The position numbers and the translations under genes were made by a program. DNA of 64,000 nucleotides from contig JBAIAC010000008.1 in NCBI GenBank assembly GCA_037349315.1, forward strand, positions 128,090,001 through 128,154,000, in the 5' to 3' direction. Within the stretch, counting starts at the first letter, position 1; every line of letters begins with the position of its first letter. Below the pieces are notes generated by a model. The model saw only the letters and a list, made by a program, of their open reading frames with translations. It did not search any database and was not told the DNA's origin. Below, in pieces: positions 45,201 to 56,145 of the stretch. This stretch comes from Chelydra serpentina (lineage: Eukaryota; Chordata; Testudines; Chelydridae).

Positions 45201-48200
45201 TAACGGCTTGAAATGTGTACGTGGTGGGCGTGAGATTTATCAGTATGTTCAGATGCGCACGCACTTCAGTGCGTGCAGACCTGTTTGTTTATTGTGTGTA
45301 TCGTCTAGACTAGTACATAGCCTTACTTCACCAGGTAGCTTTGCATATACACACAGATTACCGTAATACATCCATCTCATGCAATGTATTGTATTTTCCT
45401 AAGAAAACAAGTTATTTTTTATATATTTGAATTCTAGAAAAGTAGGGTGAAAATCCAAAAAAAGTGAATAATACTTTTTGTAAAATCTGGGAATTTTTCA
45501 GTAAAAATCGGTTTAAACTGAAAACGAAGGGGCTTAATAACTGAAAAAAGGCACCACATAGAAGCACTACAGTTAATTAGAATCAGATGAGTAACCTACC
45601 CAGTCAAGGCATATGTTTTTCCGTTAGCATCAGGATCCTTAATTGCACTAATAATTGCCTTGGCTACATCAACAACCTAAGAGAAATATTTATATTAGTT
45701 TTAAAATATTTTTAAAATAACTTTAGAAAAGCAATTATACTTTTTCTACAAGTGGTTTGAAAACAAGTTTTTGTCGTCCCTCCCCCTCCGCCCTTTTTTT
45801 AAAAAAATACCTACATATACAGGTTGCTTCTCTGTTTTCTTGCCCAGAGCAATAAGCGGCACACCGCCAAAGGAACGCATTTCTGGTAAAGGAGACACAC
45901 GAGTAACTTAAGAATGTAATCAGTGAATCAGAGCATTGGGCAATAAGCAACACATGATATTTCAGAGCAAGGCAGAAGAGCCACTACACAGTGTTGAGCT
46001 ACTATGGAAAGGGACTATGTTTAAAAAGTGCATAAACAGTCTTATTCGACAACAGTCCAAAACGTTTATTAGCTTTTTATTGCAATTAGCAGTTCAGAAC
46101 CCATATAGCCTTGGGAGAGGGACCTGGATTCTATGCTGGCTCATGTATCCGCATCAGAATTGCTAAATAAATTGCAGTTGCAGAATCTTTATTCTTGATG
46201 GTGCATGAGCCAGAAAGAGAACCCAGCTCAACTGTTGCACTCCAGCACAGGCAAGTAGATCAAATAAGCAGACAGTGTCTCAAATACTCCAGATAAAAAC
46301 ATGAAGCCCAACACTATAAATCACTTTTCAGAGTAGACACTGAATATTCTTTCCTAATCCCCACAGATAATGATCTTAAACATGAGGTTCAGTTTTATTT
46401 ACATTATACAGATGATGACTTAAAGTACAGGAGATTTTTAAAACAAGTGTGCTTGTCTCCTTGAGAAGGGAAATTATTTATTCCCTACTCCCTACAGCTT
46501 CTGGGGTTAGTTATACAGATTGCATATTGTTTTACTGTAATACATACTTGCATAATAATTGAAAAATCGGTCCTCTCTTCCAAATATGTCAGCGGGCTTC
46601 ATAATGATAGCGTCTGGAAATTCCTCCCTCACTACCCTCTCTCCAACAGCCTGCATTAAATCAATATGAACAAATCAAACAATGTCTCATTAATGTGATC
46701 CACTCTAAACAGGCTGGGTGTTTCTCGACCTTTTTGATACCAGGGACCAATTTGCTGCCTTCCTAAACTGTATTCTTCAGGACCAGCACCGGTCCACAGA
46801 TCGGTTGTTGAGAAACACTTATATATAAAGTACTATTATATCATACTATTGTAGCAATACCTGAATAAAATATTCCATGAACTAACTCTGGCAATAACAT
46901 CTCAACATTATTTCCATCCAGGCCATTTGGTCTTTGATACGCACAGAGTTATAGCGACGTGAAGTTCTCAGGGCAACCCACAAAAGCACCATCAACATTT
47001 CTTTAATGGTACTCAGCTGTACATAACTCCCTCCTCAGTGACAAGATAAATATGTAAAGCAAAGGAGTTTAAGAAATAGCTTGGCCTCAGCACATTTCTC
47101 TGATACATGCAGGGTTCAGAATAAGTCAGGTGAGTCACAGGCCCCCACTTTGCCATCAAAACAAATGAGCTGAAAAACTCTGCTTAACTACAATTTAAAC
47201 TTGGTTGCAACTGAAATGTTCTCTAACATTTGGCTGGCCTATGTTGACAAGGCCAAACTATTTTCTAGCCTAGTTAGAAACCAGGGCTATAACTCATTGA
47301 TTTGGCCCCTGTTTTTAAATTTTGTTTTGATACCGTGAAAGTTTGGTGAGTTCACTGAGAGGCCTACATACCCAAAAATGAGTAAGAAGCCATCTGAAAA
47401 AAGCAAGGGAACAGAAAAAAATGGTACCTCCCATTAAGAAAAAGAGATTAAACACTAGTATGGATAATTGTGGTGCAAGAGCGCCTATGCGCTGTAATCC
47501 CAATACAAAGATAGTACTTTTGAAGCCTTTCTATACTCTCGTCCCCCATTTCTTCATTTCTACTACCCACTTACCCCACTCATATGCCACACCACCACCG
47601 GTTGTTAGGTCTGTTCCCAAATATCAACTCATTTTTGCTGACCAAGACAGTTTCCTTCCCTTAATGAGAGTGGTACTAGATCCAGGGGATGCTTGAGGAT
47701 ATAGGGGTAAACCAGATTAGATCCAAGATTACTTTTTTTCGCCTAGAAATGTGCACGGAGAGCTGGGTGGGTCTATATACACACTGAAGGGCACACTGCA
47801 CTGGGCCCAGGCCCAGGCACTCTGCGTCTACTGGTGTAAGGAGACCATATTTTAGGAATTGCTCCCAACCAGGGAAAATATAACTAAGTGGACATAGTTC
47901 CTAAAGTAATATCTTGAAATAGATCTGGCAAAACTTTTCGGTCTTCTGAATAAAATACAGACTGAACTCAGACTCACTTTACTCCTAAGGTATTTCGAAG
48001 GACTTTTAATGTCAGCATTCAGGTGAGAGATGTGAATGAGCTTTTCTACTCCAGCTTCCCTGGTTACCTGGGCAATATCTCTAGGAATATTTACAAATTC
48101 ATCTTCAAAACTGAAGTTTCTAAAATAAGAAAATAAATGTTACTTTAAGAATCTTAAGAACAACCGAGCCTGTAATCTGGTTCACTGTCACATGTTTCCT

Positions 48201-51200
48201 GAACAGATTTCAGAAGCGCATTATGATGCTATTGTTAGAAAAAATGTCCTTAAATTAAGGGACTCTGCATATTCAAGACACAGGCAATTCAAACATGACA
48301 GAATACTGTGCCAAAGAAACTCTACTTTGTGGTTCTCTCTCTAGTTAGACTAAAGCACAGCTTGAAAAAATTCACTTATCTGCTTGCCTATGGCAAGCAG
48401 GAATTTTTTTCAGGCAAGTGCTATCAATTTCAGCAGAAGCAAAACTTTTCAAAATTAAAAAATATGCTTATAGCCCTTTTTTCAGGTTACCTTTAAGCCA
48501 CATGTTAAGACTGTAAACCAATGTGATGTGTAATCTTCCTGAAAACTATCAGTTTCAGTGCTTCTGTTGTTCAGTTTTTCCAAATTTCAGCCTTGTGAAA
48601 TCTGACCAGTCTTGTCAGTTTTCACCATATCTATTCAAAATGTGAGCAGACATAAAACTGACAAGAATCAAGTCAATTTCATAGTGTTGCTGCTTGGAAA
48701 AACTCCAAACAGCTTCAGAAGCAGGAATTGGAGCTATTCAATGGGAAGCAGAACCTAAGAACTGAGGCTCGGAAATGGATCTGTTCTCGTGGAAGCCAGA
48801 AAACTGAAAGGGGCAGAGCAGCAGTGATCACCTCACAGAAGTGAAGAGGCACTTGAATAGGGGTGGATGGAAGACAATGTTCCTTCTCACATTCAGCATC
48901 CAGAAGGGCTTGGGGGAGGAGTTTCAAATGTATCAGATACCTCCTAGACTGAGCCTTATACAAAAAACAGGTCCCCACAGCACAATAGATACAATAACCT
49001 GCAGAAACCCCAACTTACTAGCACTCGCTAGAAACTGAAAAGAAAGGGAGTTGACTTCTCTTGCCTACACGCTATCCCTGGAAGGACCCCCAGCTTCCAT
49101 CATCTACATCTCTCTTTGGATAGTAGGAGTTTTAGTCCAATGCCACTATTATAATCTGCCACTCCAACTCCACAGATCTCACTTATGTCTTTATTTTTGA
49201 ACATCCCAGAGTTATTCTGATCCTGGGCAGTTCTTGGAAATGTTACTCTTGCTCTGCTTGCAAAAATGCTTATACTAGAAACACACAACAAGAATGAACA
49301 GCATCTTCTAGAACTATGCAGTGTCTAAACAACATGAGATACCAGAGGAGATCGGATACTAATAGTACGCAGAAAGGCAAGAATTTAATGAAAGGCTCAG
49401 TAACGGAGGTTAGCCATAAAAGGAATCTCACTGTTTTTCTACCTGCTTATTAGGGCCAGAAGGGATCATTATGATCGTGTAGTCTGACCTCTTGCATAAC
49501 ACAGTCCATAGAATATCATCAAGTGGGTTCCTGCATCAAGCCCTATCTTCTGGTTCAGCTACAGCGTAGTAGTTGAATTTTTGTTAATGTTTAGTCCTGT
49601 AAAAGGTGTTACTTCAATAATCAGACAATCTTCCCCCTAGATAAATCAAGGTTTCTATATGGGGCAGACAAATGTGTTTTAAATGAGCACAAGAAGAATA
49701 TAATGTGATGGATATATGTAATCCCAGTGGCAAGTCTACAGACACTACCCCCTCCTTCCTCCCATGCACACAGACAGGCACTGCATTTAAATTTTTTGTC
49801 TCCCAAATTAGCAATAAAGAGTTCAAAGCTACTGTATTCCAGCTTTAGAGATAGCGAACACAAATCTGATGTTTTAGATATAACTAGTAATATATAAACC
49901 AAGGTCTAAGGAATGGATATCAAATAATATGGACCTTGTTAGATACACAGAGCAAGTCATTTTTTAAAGTAAGTGAGCATTCAGTAGATTCAAACGATGT
50001 ATTAGGCTAAAAAAGCATCTACTAGAGTAGAAGTAACTAAAACGGCATCTACCAGACAGAAAAGAAAAAAAGCAGGGCCTCTATAAACTAACTGTGATTA
50101 TCAAATGAGTCTATCAAGCAGGTTCCCTCCTGAAAGTTGTGTGATCTGTTTGAATAGTCAGGTGTAAGCTGAAGCACATGCTTGCTTATAAATGCATAAT
50201 GCTTTAGCCTCTAATTCACAAATATTTTTTCTAATGACACCAACTGATCGTTTAGAGAGAAAAGAGAACCATATCACTACAAGGTTTTTTTGGCCATAAT
50301 TAGGGATGTCCATGTTGTAACATTTGCTTCTTTGCAGTGTGGACACAAATGTGTTATATCACATTAGGGAACCATGTTGTAACTTAAATTAAAACTTATG
50401 CTACCACTTTTTTTTGTCCTTGCTGACAAGAAAAAAAAGTTTTAAATGTGGATGCAAGTCACAACTAATCTTGGTAAAGAACTGAACTCTAGTTTGGGTT
50501 ATGTGTGTAAACAGGGCCTACACAAACTTGAAGTAGTCACAATTACAAGTAAAAAAATGTGGAGACTATCACAGGTATTTCTTTCAATCGAAAACAAGCT
50601 TTAGTTTTTTATGAGTTTCACAATTTATTCAAAATTCCACGTATGTTAATAAATTAGCAATATAAAAAGGAGCATACTCCTTCTGAAGCTAATAAGGTGT
50701 CCATGACAAAATCCCAAGATGTCCATGACAAAATCCCATAGAATTGACGAGTTAATTCATAGATTTAGGAACTCTCCACTAGCTATTCTCATTTATTAAG
50801 GTCTACACATGAATAGGAAATGCTTGGCCAGAATTTATATTAGGCCAGAATTCAATCCTGCATCAAAGTGGCTGTGTTTAGTCCAAATACTAGGGTCTTC
50901 ATTTGCTACAAGTTCCATGAATATTTTTACACTACAAATGTAAATCCACAAAAATTGGTACACATTAATGGCATAATATTATTTCAGCAAACCAAAATAC
51001 ATTATGATTGAAAAAGCAGTAAATTCAACTCTTTGTAATGGAGCAAAACTCATGCAAATGAGCACAAAACTCTGTAACTATGGAAAGAAGGTAAAGCTTA
51101 GCTCCAGCTCAGATTCAAGACCCCAGTTAACCCTTCGGTCACACAGAAGAACTGTGACACACAAGATTTCAATCTTGTCTTTTTATAGATAGGGAGGATA

Positions 51201-52853
51201 ATCCCAAAGTGATCATGTACCGTACATGCAGTGCTAATTATGTTGCTAAAATACCCAATACCTGTTATGAATCTATCCATACAGAGAGACAAACAAGAAA
51301 ATTACTTTGTTTCCCATTCTTGTCCAACAAGATTAATGACCACATTGCTGTGTTCCACGGCTCTTCGGGTAGAGTCTTTGTCTCTAGAGTCCCATTCCTG
51401 TAAGCATAACACCAAATCGGAAGGATATGAGATAATGTGCAAACAGGTGTAATCAAAGGAAGTTCTTTCACATAACTTCCATATACAATTTAAACAGATA
51501 GAACTCTGTGGCTTACTTCACAAATGATAACCACTGGCTTCCTAGCATAAATCAAACGCAATACTGTTGCTAAAGTCAAAGCCAAAAGACTCACCAAGAA
51601 CAGAATTTGTCCCAGGTCACCCATGGGTCGAAGATACATAAGTTCATACTGATCGCAGCGATGGGGTATGATTATCTGGGAGCCAATACGCCCTAAAATT
51701 GTTCAAAACAGTATTTCTTGATTTAAATCAAACTAACTATTATATAAATATTAAAGGAAATACTGCTTTTAAAGTACAATATTTTCTTTAACAGCATAAA
51801 ATAAAAACTCAATAGATGAGCTCAAATAACTGGATTCTAGAGATTACCAGTCTTGATCACAAAAGTTATGACTTTCGTGCATCTGAGGATCTAAAGGTAC
51901 TGTACAAATAAGTTAAGTTTCTCAATAGCCTATTTTAAGAATTCTTATACCAGTTATAGATGCCTCATGGATCAAACCCTGTAACTTTATTATAAATTTA
52001 CAGAAGTCAACTGCCTGCAAAAGAAAAATTCTGTGTAATAATATGCCACATACATGTGTGTGTATTACAATGATAGGACTAGCTAACACAAAAAAGTACA
52101 TTACATCTAAGGAGATTTATGATTTGCATTGTGATTCATATAATTTTTTTAAAGTTGGGGGGAAATTGCAAATATTATTTGACTTTTCAAATTATAAAGG
52201 ACAACTTTAAAGGCTCAGATCAAAATTCTAAATAAAAAATACTGCGTCAAAAATGATTTTATTATACAACTAAACACAAGGTCTCATCACTATTTACTTA
52301 AGAGAATGTATTTTTAAGAAACATTCTTCATGTTGAAAACATAAGAACTGACCAGAAGCTTCACCTAAACCTAGAGCTGGATTTTATGAGTTCAAACAAA
52401 AGGTAATTCCCCTTCAACCACCATCCCCATTACTTTAAAACATGTTCAGATTCTTCTGCACTCCCTGGATCAAAACCAGAAATCTTGTGAAAATAAGCCA
52501 GTTTTCATTTTTTGGGACTACAACACTAGACAAACATTAGGAATGTACCATTGAGAACAATCCTACACTGGGTCAATTTCTAACCCCCAGTACTCAGGAG
52601 ATTTCCAGCCCAACTTTGTAGACTGAAAACATGTGAATAGTTTAGACAAACATCTGAACTGCTGAATGTTATTCTCAGGAAACATTACCCAGACGGCCAA
52701 CAACATATCGTCCCAGAAATCCTGTGGCCCCAAAGACAGTTGCCACAATGCCGCTAACGGAGGAACGCCCGCTTTTTCCATGGGGGATCACAGTATAATG
52801 TACATGACGATGCTGCTGCAGTACAGGAGAGACTGATGCAGGAATGCCAGAGC
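36068..52853 (-). CDS. NDUFA9: NDUFA9, complex I 39 kDa accessory subunit (exons 2-11; first exon not found)
   Basis: Ten minus-strand exons together encode a protein that I recognise as NDUFA9, the NAD(P)H-binding accessory subunit of mitochondrial respiratory complex I and an atypical short-chain dehydrogenase family member. Coding exons, in gene order: 52689-52853, 51595-51692, 51306-51397, 47978-48119, 46548-46650, 45815-45882, 45600-45676, 40517-40612, 39157-39223, 36068-36238. All introns between them are GT-AG. The exon phases chain without error: 1,079 nt, made of 2 nt finishing a codon from exon 1, 358 codons and a TAG stop. The Rossmann glycine motif (ATGFLG) is in the first exon found. 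Human NDUFA9 is about 377 residues with 11 exons, so only a short exon 1 (start codon and presequence) is missing. No frameshift or internal stop is present, so the gene looks functional. Introns range from 138 bp to 4,987 bp and carry many transposon insertions. Confidence 0.96.
37805..38015 (-). mobile_element. MIR-type SINE in NDUFA9 intron 10, antisense
   Basis: CTTACATAGCACTTTTCGCA, then AAGTGACTTGCCCAAGGTCA, CACAGTGAGGGGATCTGGGA and GTCTCCTGACTCAGTCCAGT match the reversed MIR consensus in order. Strand as given is relative to the MIR's own sense direction. Confidence 0.75.
39157..39223 (-). CDS. NDUFA9: NDUFA9 exon 10
   Basis: This 67-bp exon has acceptor TTACAG and donor GTAGGT. It completes a histidine codon and encodes [20 protein letters not shown] and DR, ending on a codon boundary. 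The [13 protein letters not shown] block is diagnostic of NDUFA9. Confidence 0.95.
40517..40612 (-). CDS. NDUFA9: NDUFA9 exon 9
   Basis: This 96-bp exon has a polypyrimidine acceptor ending TTTGCAG and donor GTAAGT. It completes the glycine codon and encodes [19 protein letters not shown] and [12 protein letters not shown], matching the family's PSRYLL and LPFPLP region. Confidence 0.93.
41386..41786. mobile_element. hAT-type MITE in NDUFA9 intron 8, exact 8-bp target duplication
   Basis: The ends are CAGTGGCGTAGCCAGG and, reverse-complemented, CAGTAGTGGAGTAGGGGGAG. They are flanked by the perfect repeat CTGCCTGG at 41378-41385 and 41787-41794. The 401-bp body is very GC-rich. It carries repeated CTTTAAAGGGCC/GGCCCTTTAAAG modules in both orientations and a G-run near 41613-41630. 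It belongs with the 185-bp element at 8950-9134. Frames inside it are not genes. Confidence 0.93.
42165..42290 (-). repeat. Unnamed dispersed repeat (family also at 53455 and 55430)
   Basis: CCTTATTGTGCTAGGCACAG, then GAAGAGCTTACTGTCTAAAG and GTGACAAACAGAGCCAAGGA, match 53465-53640 in the same orientation. The Penelope-type hairpin insertion sits at its right edge. Confidence 0.55.
42301..42399. mobile_element. Penelope-type terminal fragment with hairpin, 12-bp target duplication
   Basis: The 99-bp insertion is flanked by the exact direct repeat AATAAAATGTAC (42289-42300 and 42400-42411). It starts AGTATCAGAGGGGTAGCCGT, a sequence I associate with the ends of Penelope-like elements. It then contains AACAATGAGGAGTCCGGTGG followed after four bases by its near-perfect inverted copy, so the last 56 bp can fold into one hairpin. 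The GTGGCACCTTA string is the complement of the GGTGCCACAG at the 3' end of the Penelope-like element at 15450. Confidence 0.75.
44415..44510 (+). mobile_element. MIR/L2-type 3' tail in NDUFA9 intron 8
   Basis: GATTGTGAGCTCTACAAGCA followed by GGACATCCTATTTCTCTGGA and ACAACAATAAATACAATGG is the shape of a MIR or L2 3' tail. Confidence 0.5.
44666..45533. mobile_element. 868-bp DNA transposon with long inverted ends, NDUFA9 intron 8
   Basis: The left end is GGGCCCTTCGTTTTCAGTTT. The right, reverse-complemented, is GCCCCTTCGTTTTCAGTTTA. Inner arms also correspond (GGGAATTTATCAGTG on the left, the complement of GGGAATTTTTCAGTAA on the right). The flanks are GTA on the left and TTA on the right, so a degraded TTA duplication is possible but unproven. 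A perfect 8-bp stem with a 4-base loop lies at 45257-45276. The interior is AT-rich and non-coding. Confidence 0.7.
45600..45676 (-). CDS. NDUFA9: NDUFA9 exon 8
   Basis: This 77-bp exon has acceptor TCTTAG and donor GTAGGT. It encodes [20 protein letters not shown] and TYALT plus two bases of a glycine codon. It is followed by the longest intron in the gene (4,987 bp), which contains several transposon insertions. Confidence 0.95.
45815..45882 (-). CDS. NDUFA9: NDUFA9 exon 7
   Basis: This 68-bp exon has acceptor TACCAG and donor GTAGGT. Two bases finish the split lysine codon from exon 6. It then encodes [20 protein letters not shown] and VY. It ends in phase 0, and the next exon begins VVDVAKA, restoring the family's QPVYVVDV block. 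Confidence 0.94.
46548..46650 (-). CDS. NDUFA9: NDUFA9 exon 6
   Basis: This 103-bp exon has acceptor ATGCAG and donor GTATGT. It starts in phase 0 and ends with one base of a codon. It encodes [20 protein letters not shown] and [14 protein letters not shown]. The [12 protein letters not shown] block is one of the most conserved parts of NDUFA9. Confidence 0.95.
46708..46822. mobile_element. Short inverted-repeat MITE in NDUFA9 intron 5
   Basis: It begins GGGTGTTTCTCGACCTTTTT and ends CGGTTGTTGAGAAACAC, giving imperfect terminal inverted repeats of about 16 bp. It also contains GACCAGCACCGGTCCACAGA. Probably a hAT-derived MITE; no clean 8-bp duplication was found. Confidence 0.6.
47978..48119 (-). 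CDS. NDUFA9: NDUFA9 exon 5
   Basis: This 142-bp exon has acceptor ATTTTAG and donor GTGAGT. One base completes the lysine codon begun in exon 4. It then encodes [39 protein letters not shown] and PSKYLRSK, the conserved segment holding the equivalent of the dehydrogenase active-site strand. Confidence 0.95.
49437..49535 (-). mobile_element. CR1/L3-type LINE 3' end in NDUFA9 intron 4, antisense
   Basis: AGGGCCAGAAGGGATCATTA followed by TGATCGTGTAGTCTGACCTC and TTGCATAACACAGTCCATAG is the reversed CR1/L3 3' end. Confidence 0.8.
51306..51397 (-). CDS. NDUFA9: NDUFA9 exon 4
   Basis: This 92-bp exon has acceptor TTACAG and donor GTAATT. It encodes [20 protein letters not shown] followed by [10 protein letters not shown] and two bases of a lysine codon. 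This is the conserved NDUFA9 block around NVVINL. Only 197 bp of intron separate it from exon 3. Confidence 0.94.
51595..51692 (-). CDS. NDUFA9: NDUFA9 exon 3
   Basis: This 98-bp exon has acceptor TTTTAG and donor GTGAGT. It completes a glycine codon with its first two bases and then encodes [16 protein letters not shown] and [13 protein letters not shown], matching the conserved segment after the Rossmann motif. It ends on a codon boundary, which fits the next exon starting with a full codon. Confidence 0.94.
52689..52853 (-). CDS. NDUFA9: NDUFA9 exon 2 (presequence end and Rossmann glycine motif)
   Basis: The acceptor is a TTTCAG just above 52853 and the donor is GTAATG at 52683-52688. The exon starts with two bases of a split codon and ends with one. 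It encodes a variable His-rich stretch (presequence end and maturation region) followed by [13 protein letters not shown] and then [13 protein letters not shown]. The latter is the nucleotide-binding GxxGxxG-type loop of the NDUFA9 dehydrogenase fold. An upstream in-frame ATG at 52864-52866 lies in the intron side and is not the likely start, because a good splice acceptor separates it from the exon. Confidence 0.93.
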
Positions 52854-53454
52854 CTGAAATACACAATCAAAGGGGGAGAGCATGTGAAGTCACTGCAAGA
52901 GTTATTATTTTCACTCCACAGATAAAGCTGAAGTTAGCTTTCCATTAAAACCCGGATTTTAAAACCACCTCCTTTTATTTCCCTCCAAAGAAACCACTCC
53001 CCCCTGAAATTTCCCATACAACATCTCAAGCTAGGGTAGGATATTTCAGGGAAGTTTGGAAAAGTCAAAAAAGGAGTGGGTTTGGGTACAGGATCAGAGT
53101 GAGAGAGAGTTGTGGGGGAATTACAAAGGCATAATATAAACACCATAGTAACATAGACAGGGAAAGGGGTTAACTAAAAGATCATTAAGGCACTGATACA
53201 GACAAATCCAAGGCAGGGACCTTGAGGAGAGGAAATGTTCTTCTTCCCCAATCCAGGCAACAAGGGTAAACTGATCGCTTTGCAATACTGATTATAAGAC
53301 ACTTTCATATTAAGGTCTTTTTGCTGCCGTCTATACAATGGACCAGAATGAAGAAATGCTCTGTTCAGCTGTATGTGCTATAAGGTGACAAGATGCAGTA
53401 TTTTCTTTCCTCCCTCTTTTTTCTTTATCTGTAGCTAAAGCCTGTTATTTCTTA

Positions 53455-54120
53455 TTAGTATTACCATAGCACCTAGGAGACCTAATCAAGGTCCAGAACT
53501 CAATTGTGTTAGGTGCCATACAAACATAAAAAGATGGCCCCTGAATCTAAGAGATTACAATCTATGTATAAGACGTGAGACAATAGATGGATACAGGCAG
53601 ATAGACAAGGAAGTGCAAGGGAACGATGAGATATCATTGCCTACCATGATGACCAATGTTATCAGTACACCAGCAACCTAACAGTTGTCAAGCTTTTTGT
53701 AGGCTTCATGGCAAAGGAGGGTTTTAAGAAGGGATTTGGCGGACAACCATGAGGTTGCTTTGCAGATGTTTATGGAAAGTTCCACCCAAGCATGAGGGGC
53801 AGCATGGGAGAAAGCACAGAGCTGTTTTCACATGTATAAGCAGCAAAATTAATAAATATACACTGATTTGCCACTGGACACAGGGATACATGGTAGGAAA
53901 TGAGGGGTAGGAGTAGATGTGATGACGCAGGCATCCGAGAAGGGACATGAGGGGTAATGGACTAGGTGGTAATGAACTGTGTTACCTGCTCCTGGAATAG
54001 CTGGGAGATGGGTGAGTAAGACAGGGGTAGGAGACCAACAGGGCAGAGGGGGCTGAAGGGGTGGTGGTGTAGACCATGGGCAGGCATGGATGGGGACAGG
54101 GGAAAGTAGAAACTTTAAAC
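53455..54120 (-). repeat. Unnamed 650-bp dispersed repeat
   Basis: The first 130 bp (CATAGCACCTAGGAGACCTA, then TCAAGGTCCAGAACTCAATT and GTGTTAGGTGCCATACAAAC) are the reverse complement of 55520-55640, which is in the other orientation. Part also matches 42165-42290. The rest (for example AGCATGGGAGAAAGCACAGA) has no match here. Non-coding. Confidence 0.6.
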
Positions 54121-54796
54121 ATTAAACTTCAAATGCTTATTTTCTAGATATAAAAACCTCTTCCCTTCCACTGTACTGAAGTAACGATTGTACACCTATA
54201 AGTGTGTAAGTGTGTGTGTGTGCCAAATCCTGATAGGAAATCATTCTCCTTCTTTCCCTTGTCTCATGCAAGTATAACTCCCACACACTTCCTATGGAGT
54301 TGCTAAAGACTGCAGCACCTAAAGGCCTAACAGTGCAGGACTACCCTCTTGTGGACCTTACATGCCAATGCAAGTTAAACTATTAGGGCTTGTTTAAAAA
54401 ATATGGGAAATTCACAAACAAAAGATGTGTTAAAGAGTTCAGTTGCAAAGAGTCCAGTTAACGCCATCATCAATTATACTTTAACACAAGCATTTAACAT
54501 CTTTTAAAAAACCTAAACATTCGAGTCCCTCAAAATCAACATTTGAGGAATCTGCCAGTTCATCACGACCATCCTTCACCACTCACTATCACCCCACCTG
54601 ATTTACATCCATGAGTCTACTTTAAAGTTGCCCCCTAAAAACTACGAAGATATACACAAAGGTTAAAAAAAATTACTAGATTATAGAATCTCATTTCCTA
54701 CTCAAGGGATTCATTTCAATATAGTGTATTAATAATATACCCTAGGTTATTACTCACTACAGAAAACATTAACTGTTAGACAATTTTGCAAAGTCT

Positions 54797-54818
54797 ACAC
54801 ACACACACACACACACAC
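54797..54818. repeat. (AC)n microsatellite
   Basis: Eleven uninterrupted AC units. Confidence 0.9.
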
Positions 54819-55429
54819 TCAACTCCTTATAAATAATATACTTTGTAACACTAAACATTTATTCATAAAAAATATTATTCTACTAAACCAATCCATTTCT
54901 TCTATGAGAATGTATAGAACTCACATAAATGTGAAGTAGGTGAATAGTGTAGGGAACTGGATGGATCGTTTAACTTCATTTTAAAGTATTCTAACATTTG
55001 GGGTGTTTTGAAGAGGTAAATAATTTTTGTAATGAAAGTAATTGCTTTTTGAGTAGTTAGCTGGACTCCTTTAAACATTTAAGGTTTAACGTGTATTTTC
55101 AAAGTTTTTTTATGAAAACAGTATATACAATATACACATACAGAATCAGTGCTGCTAGTTGTATTACTAACAGCAGGAGAGTTTCAGTCACAACACATCC
55201 TCCCAAAAGCAACATTACCTTACACAGGTATGAACAGAATTTGAAAAATGTGCATTACTAGACAGATGATTAAATCTAGTGGCCAGAGACTAATGTGAAA
55301 GATGGGGCAAAAGGTTCACCAACAAGATTCCAGTAAACATCCGCAAAGCTACCTCATTATCTTCCTTCAAATCTCTCCACAAAACTCTCATTTTCCGTGA
55401 TACCTACAAAAAAATCTGACACCGGTTAG

Positions 55430-55660
55430 GCTGATGTTGCACTGATACCACTGCCTATCAGGCTGACCAATATTGTCTCGTTGTTTTCTTGTAATCCCTC
55501 ATCTATGTCTGTATCCATCTCTTCTCTTGACTTATTCTCAGATTGTGAAGTCTATGGAGTAGGGAGCATCTTTTTGTTCTGTTTTTGTACTGTCTAGCAC
55601 AATGGGATCCTGGTCCATGACTAGGGTTCCTAAGTGCTAATACAAATAAATGATGAGAAA
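55430..55660 (+). repeat. Unnamed dispersed repeat, plus orientation
   Basis: It ends TTTTTGTACTGTCTAGCACA, ATGGGATCCTGGTCCATGAC and TACAAATAAATGATG. It is the opposite-strand counterpart of the start of the repeat at 53455. The tail resembles the 3' ends of MIR/L2-like elements. Confidence 0.55.
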
Positions 55661-56145
55661 AGATCCAGAGGCAATACTCTGGTAAGAGTCTCGGTCTCTT
55701 GGTTGCTAGGAAGGGGGAGGATACTGATATTTTCCCCAGAACTATGATCCTGGACCCTGCTCAGGGATTCCATCTTCCCTATAAAGCTTGCTGCTTGACT
55801 GAAATATACCGCGTGGTCTGTTTGCTTCGGGGACCGTGTGTGTGCTGAGCCTAGCGGCCTGCTAGGTGAGGCTGAGAGCTAGGAGCTTCTTAACGAGGCA
55901 TCCAATTAACCCTTAACCAGGGCAGGGCTACTCAGGCAGAGCAGGGCTTTAAAAAGCCCACTCCTAAGCAACCAGAGGAGCTAGCGAACAGGCGCAGCTA
56001 ACAGAGGAGTTTGGTGAAGGACTTTTACAGGGGGAGTGTGAGCAGGAGCTAGATACACCTAACATTCTTTGCACTTAAAGGTCAAAACACCACTTGATAA
56101 AAACAAAGCACCAACAAGGGAACAAGCTTTGGGAGTAAGAAGAGA

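Noticed and set aside
52864..52866. In-frame ATG just upstream of NDUFA9 exon 2 as start codon
   Set aside because: A strong TTTCAG acceptor lies between it and the conserved sequence, the frame has no presequence-like text upstream, and the split codon phase requires an earlier exon.
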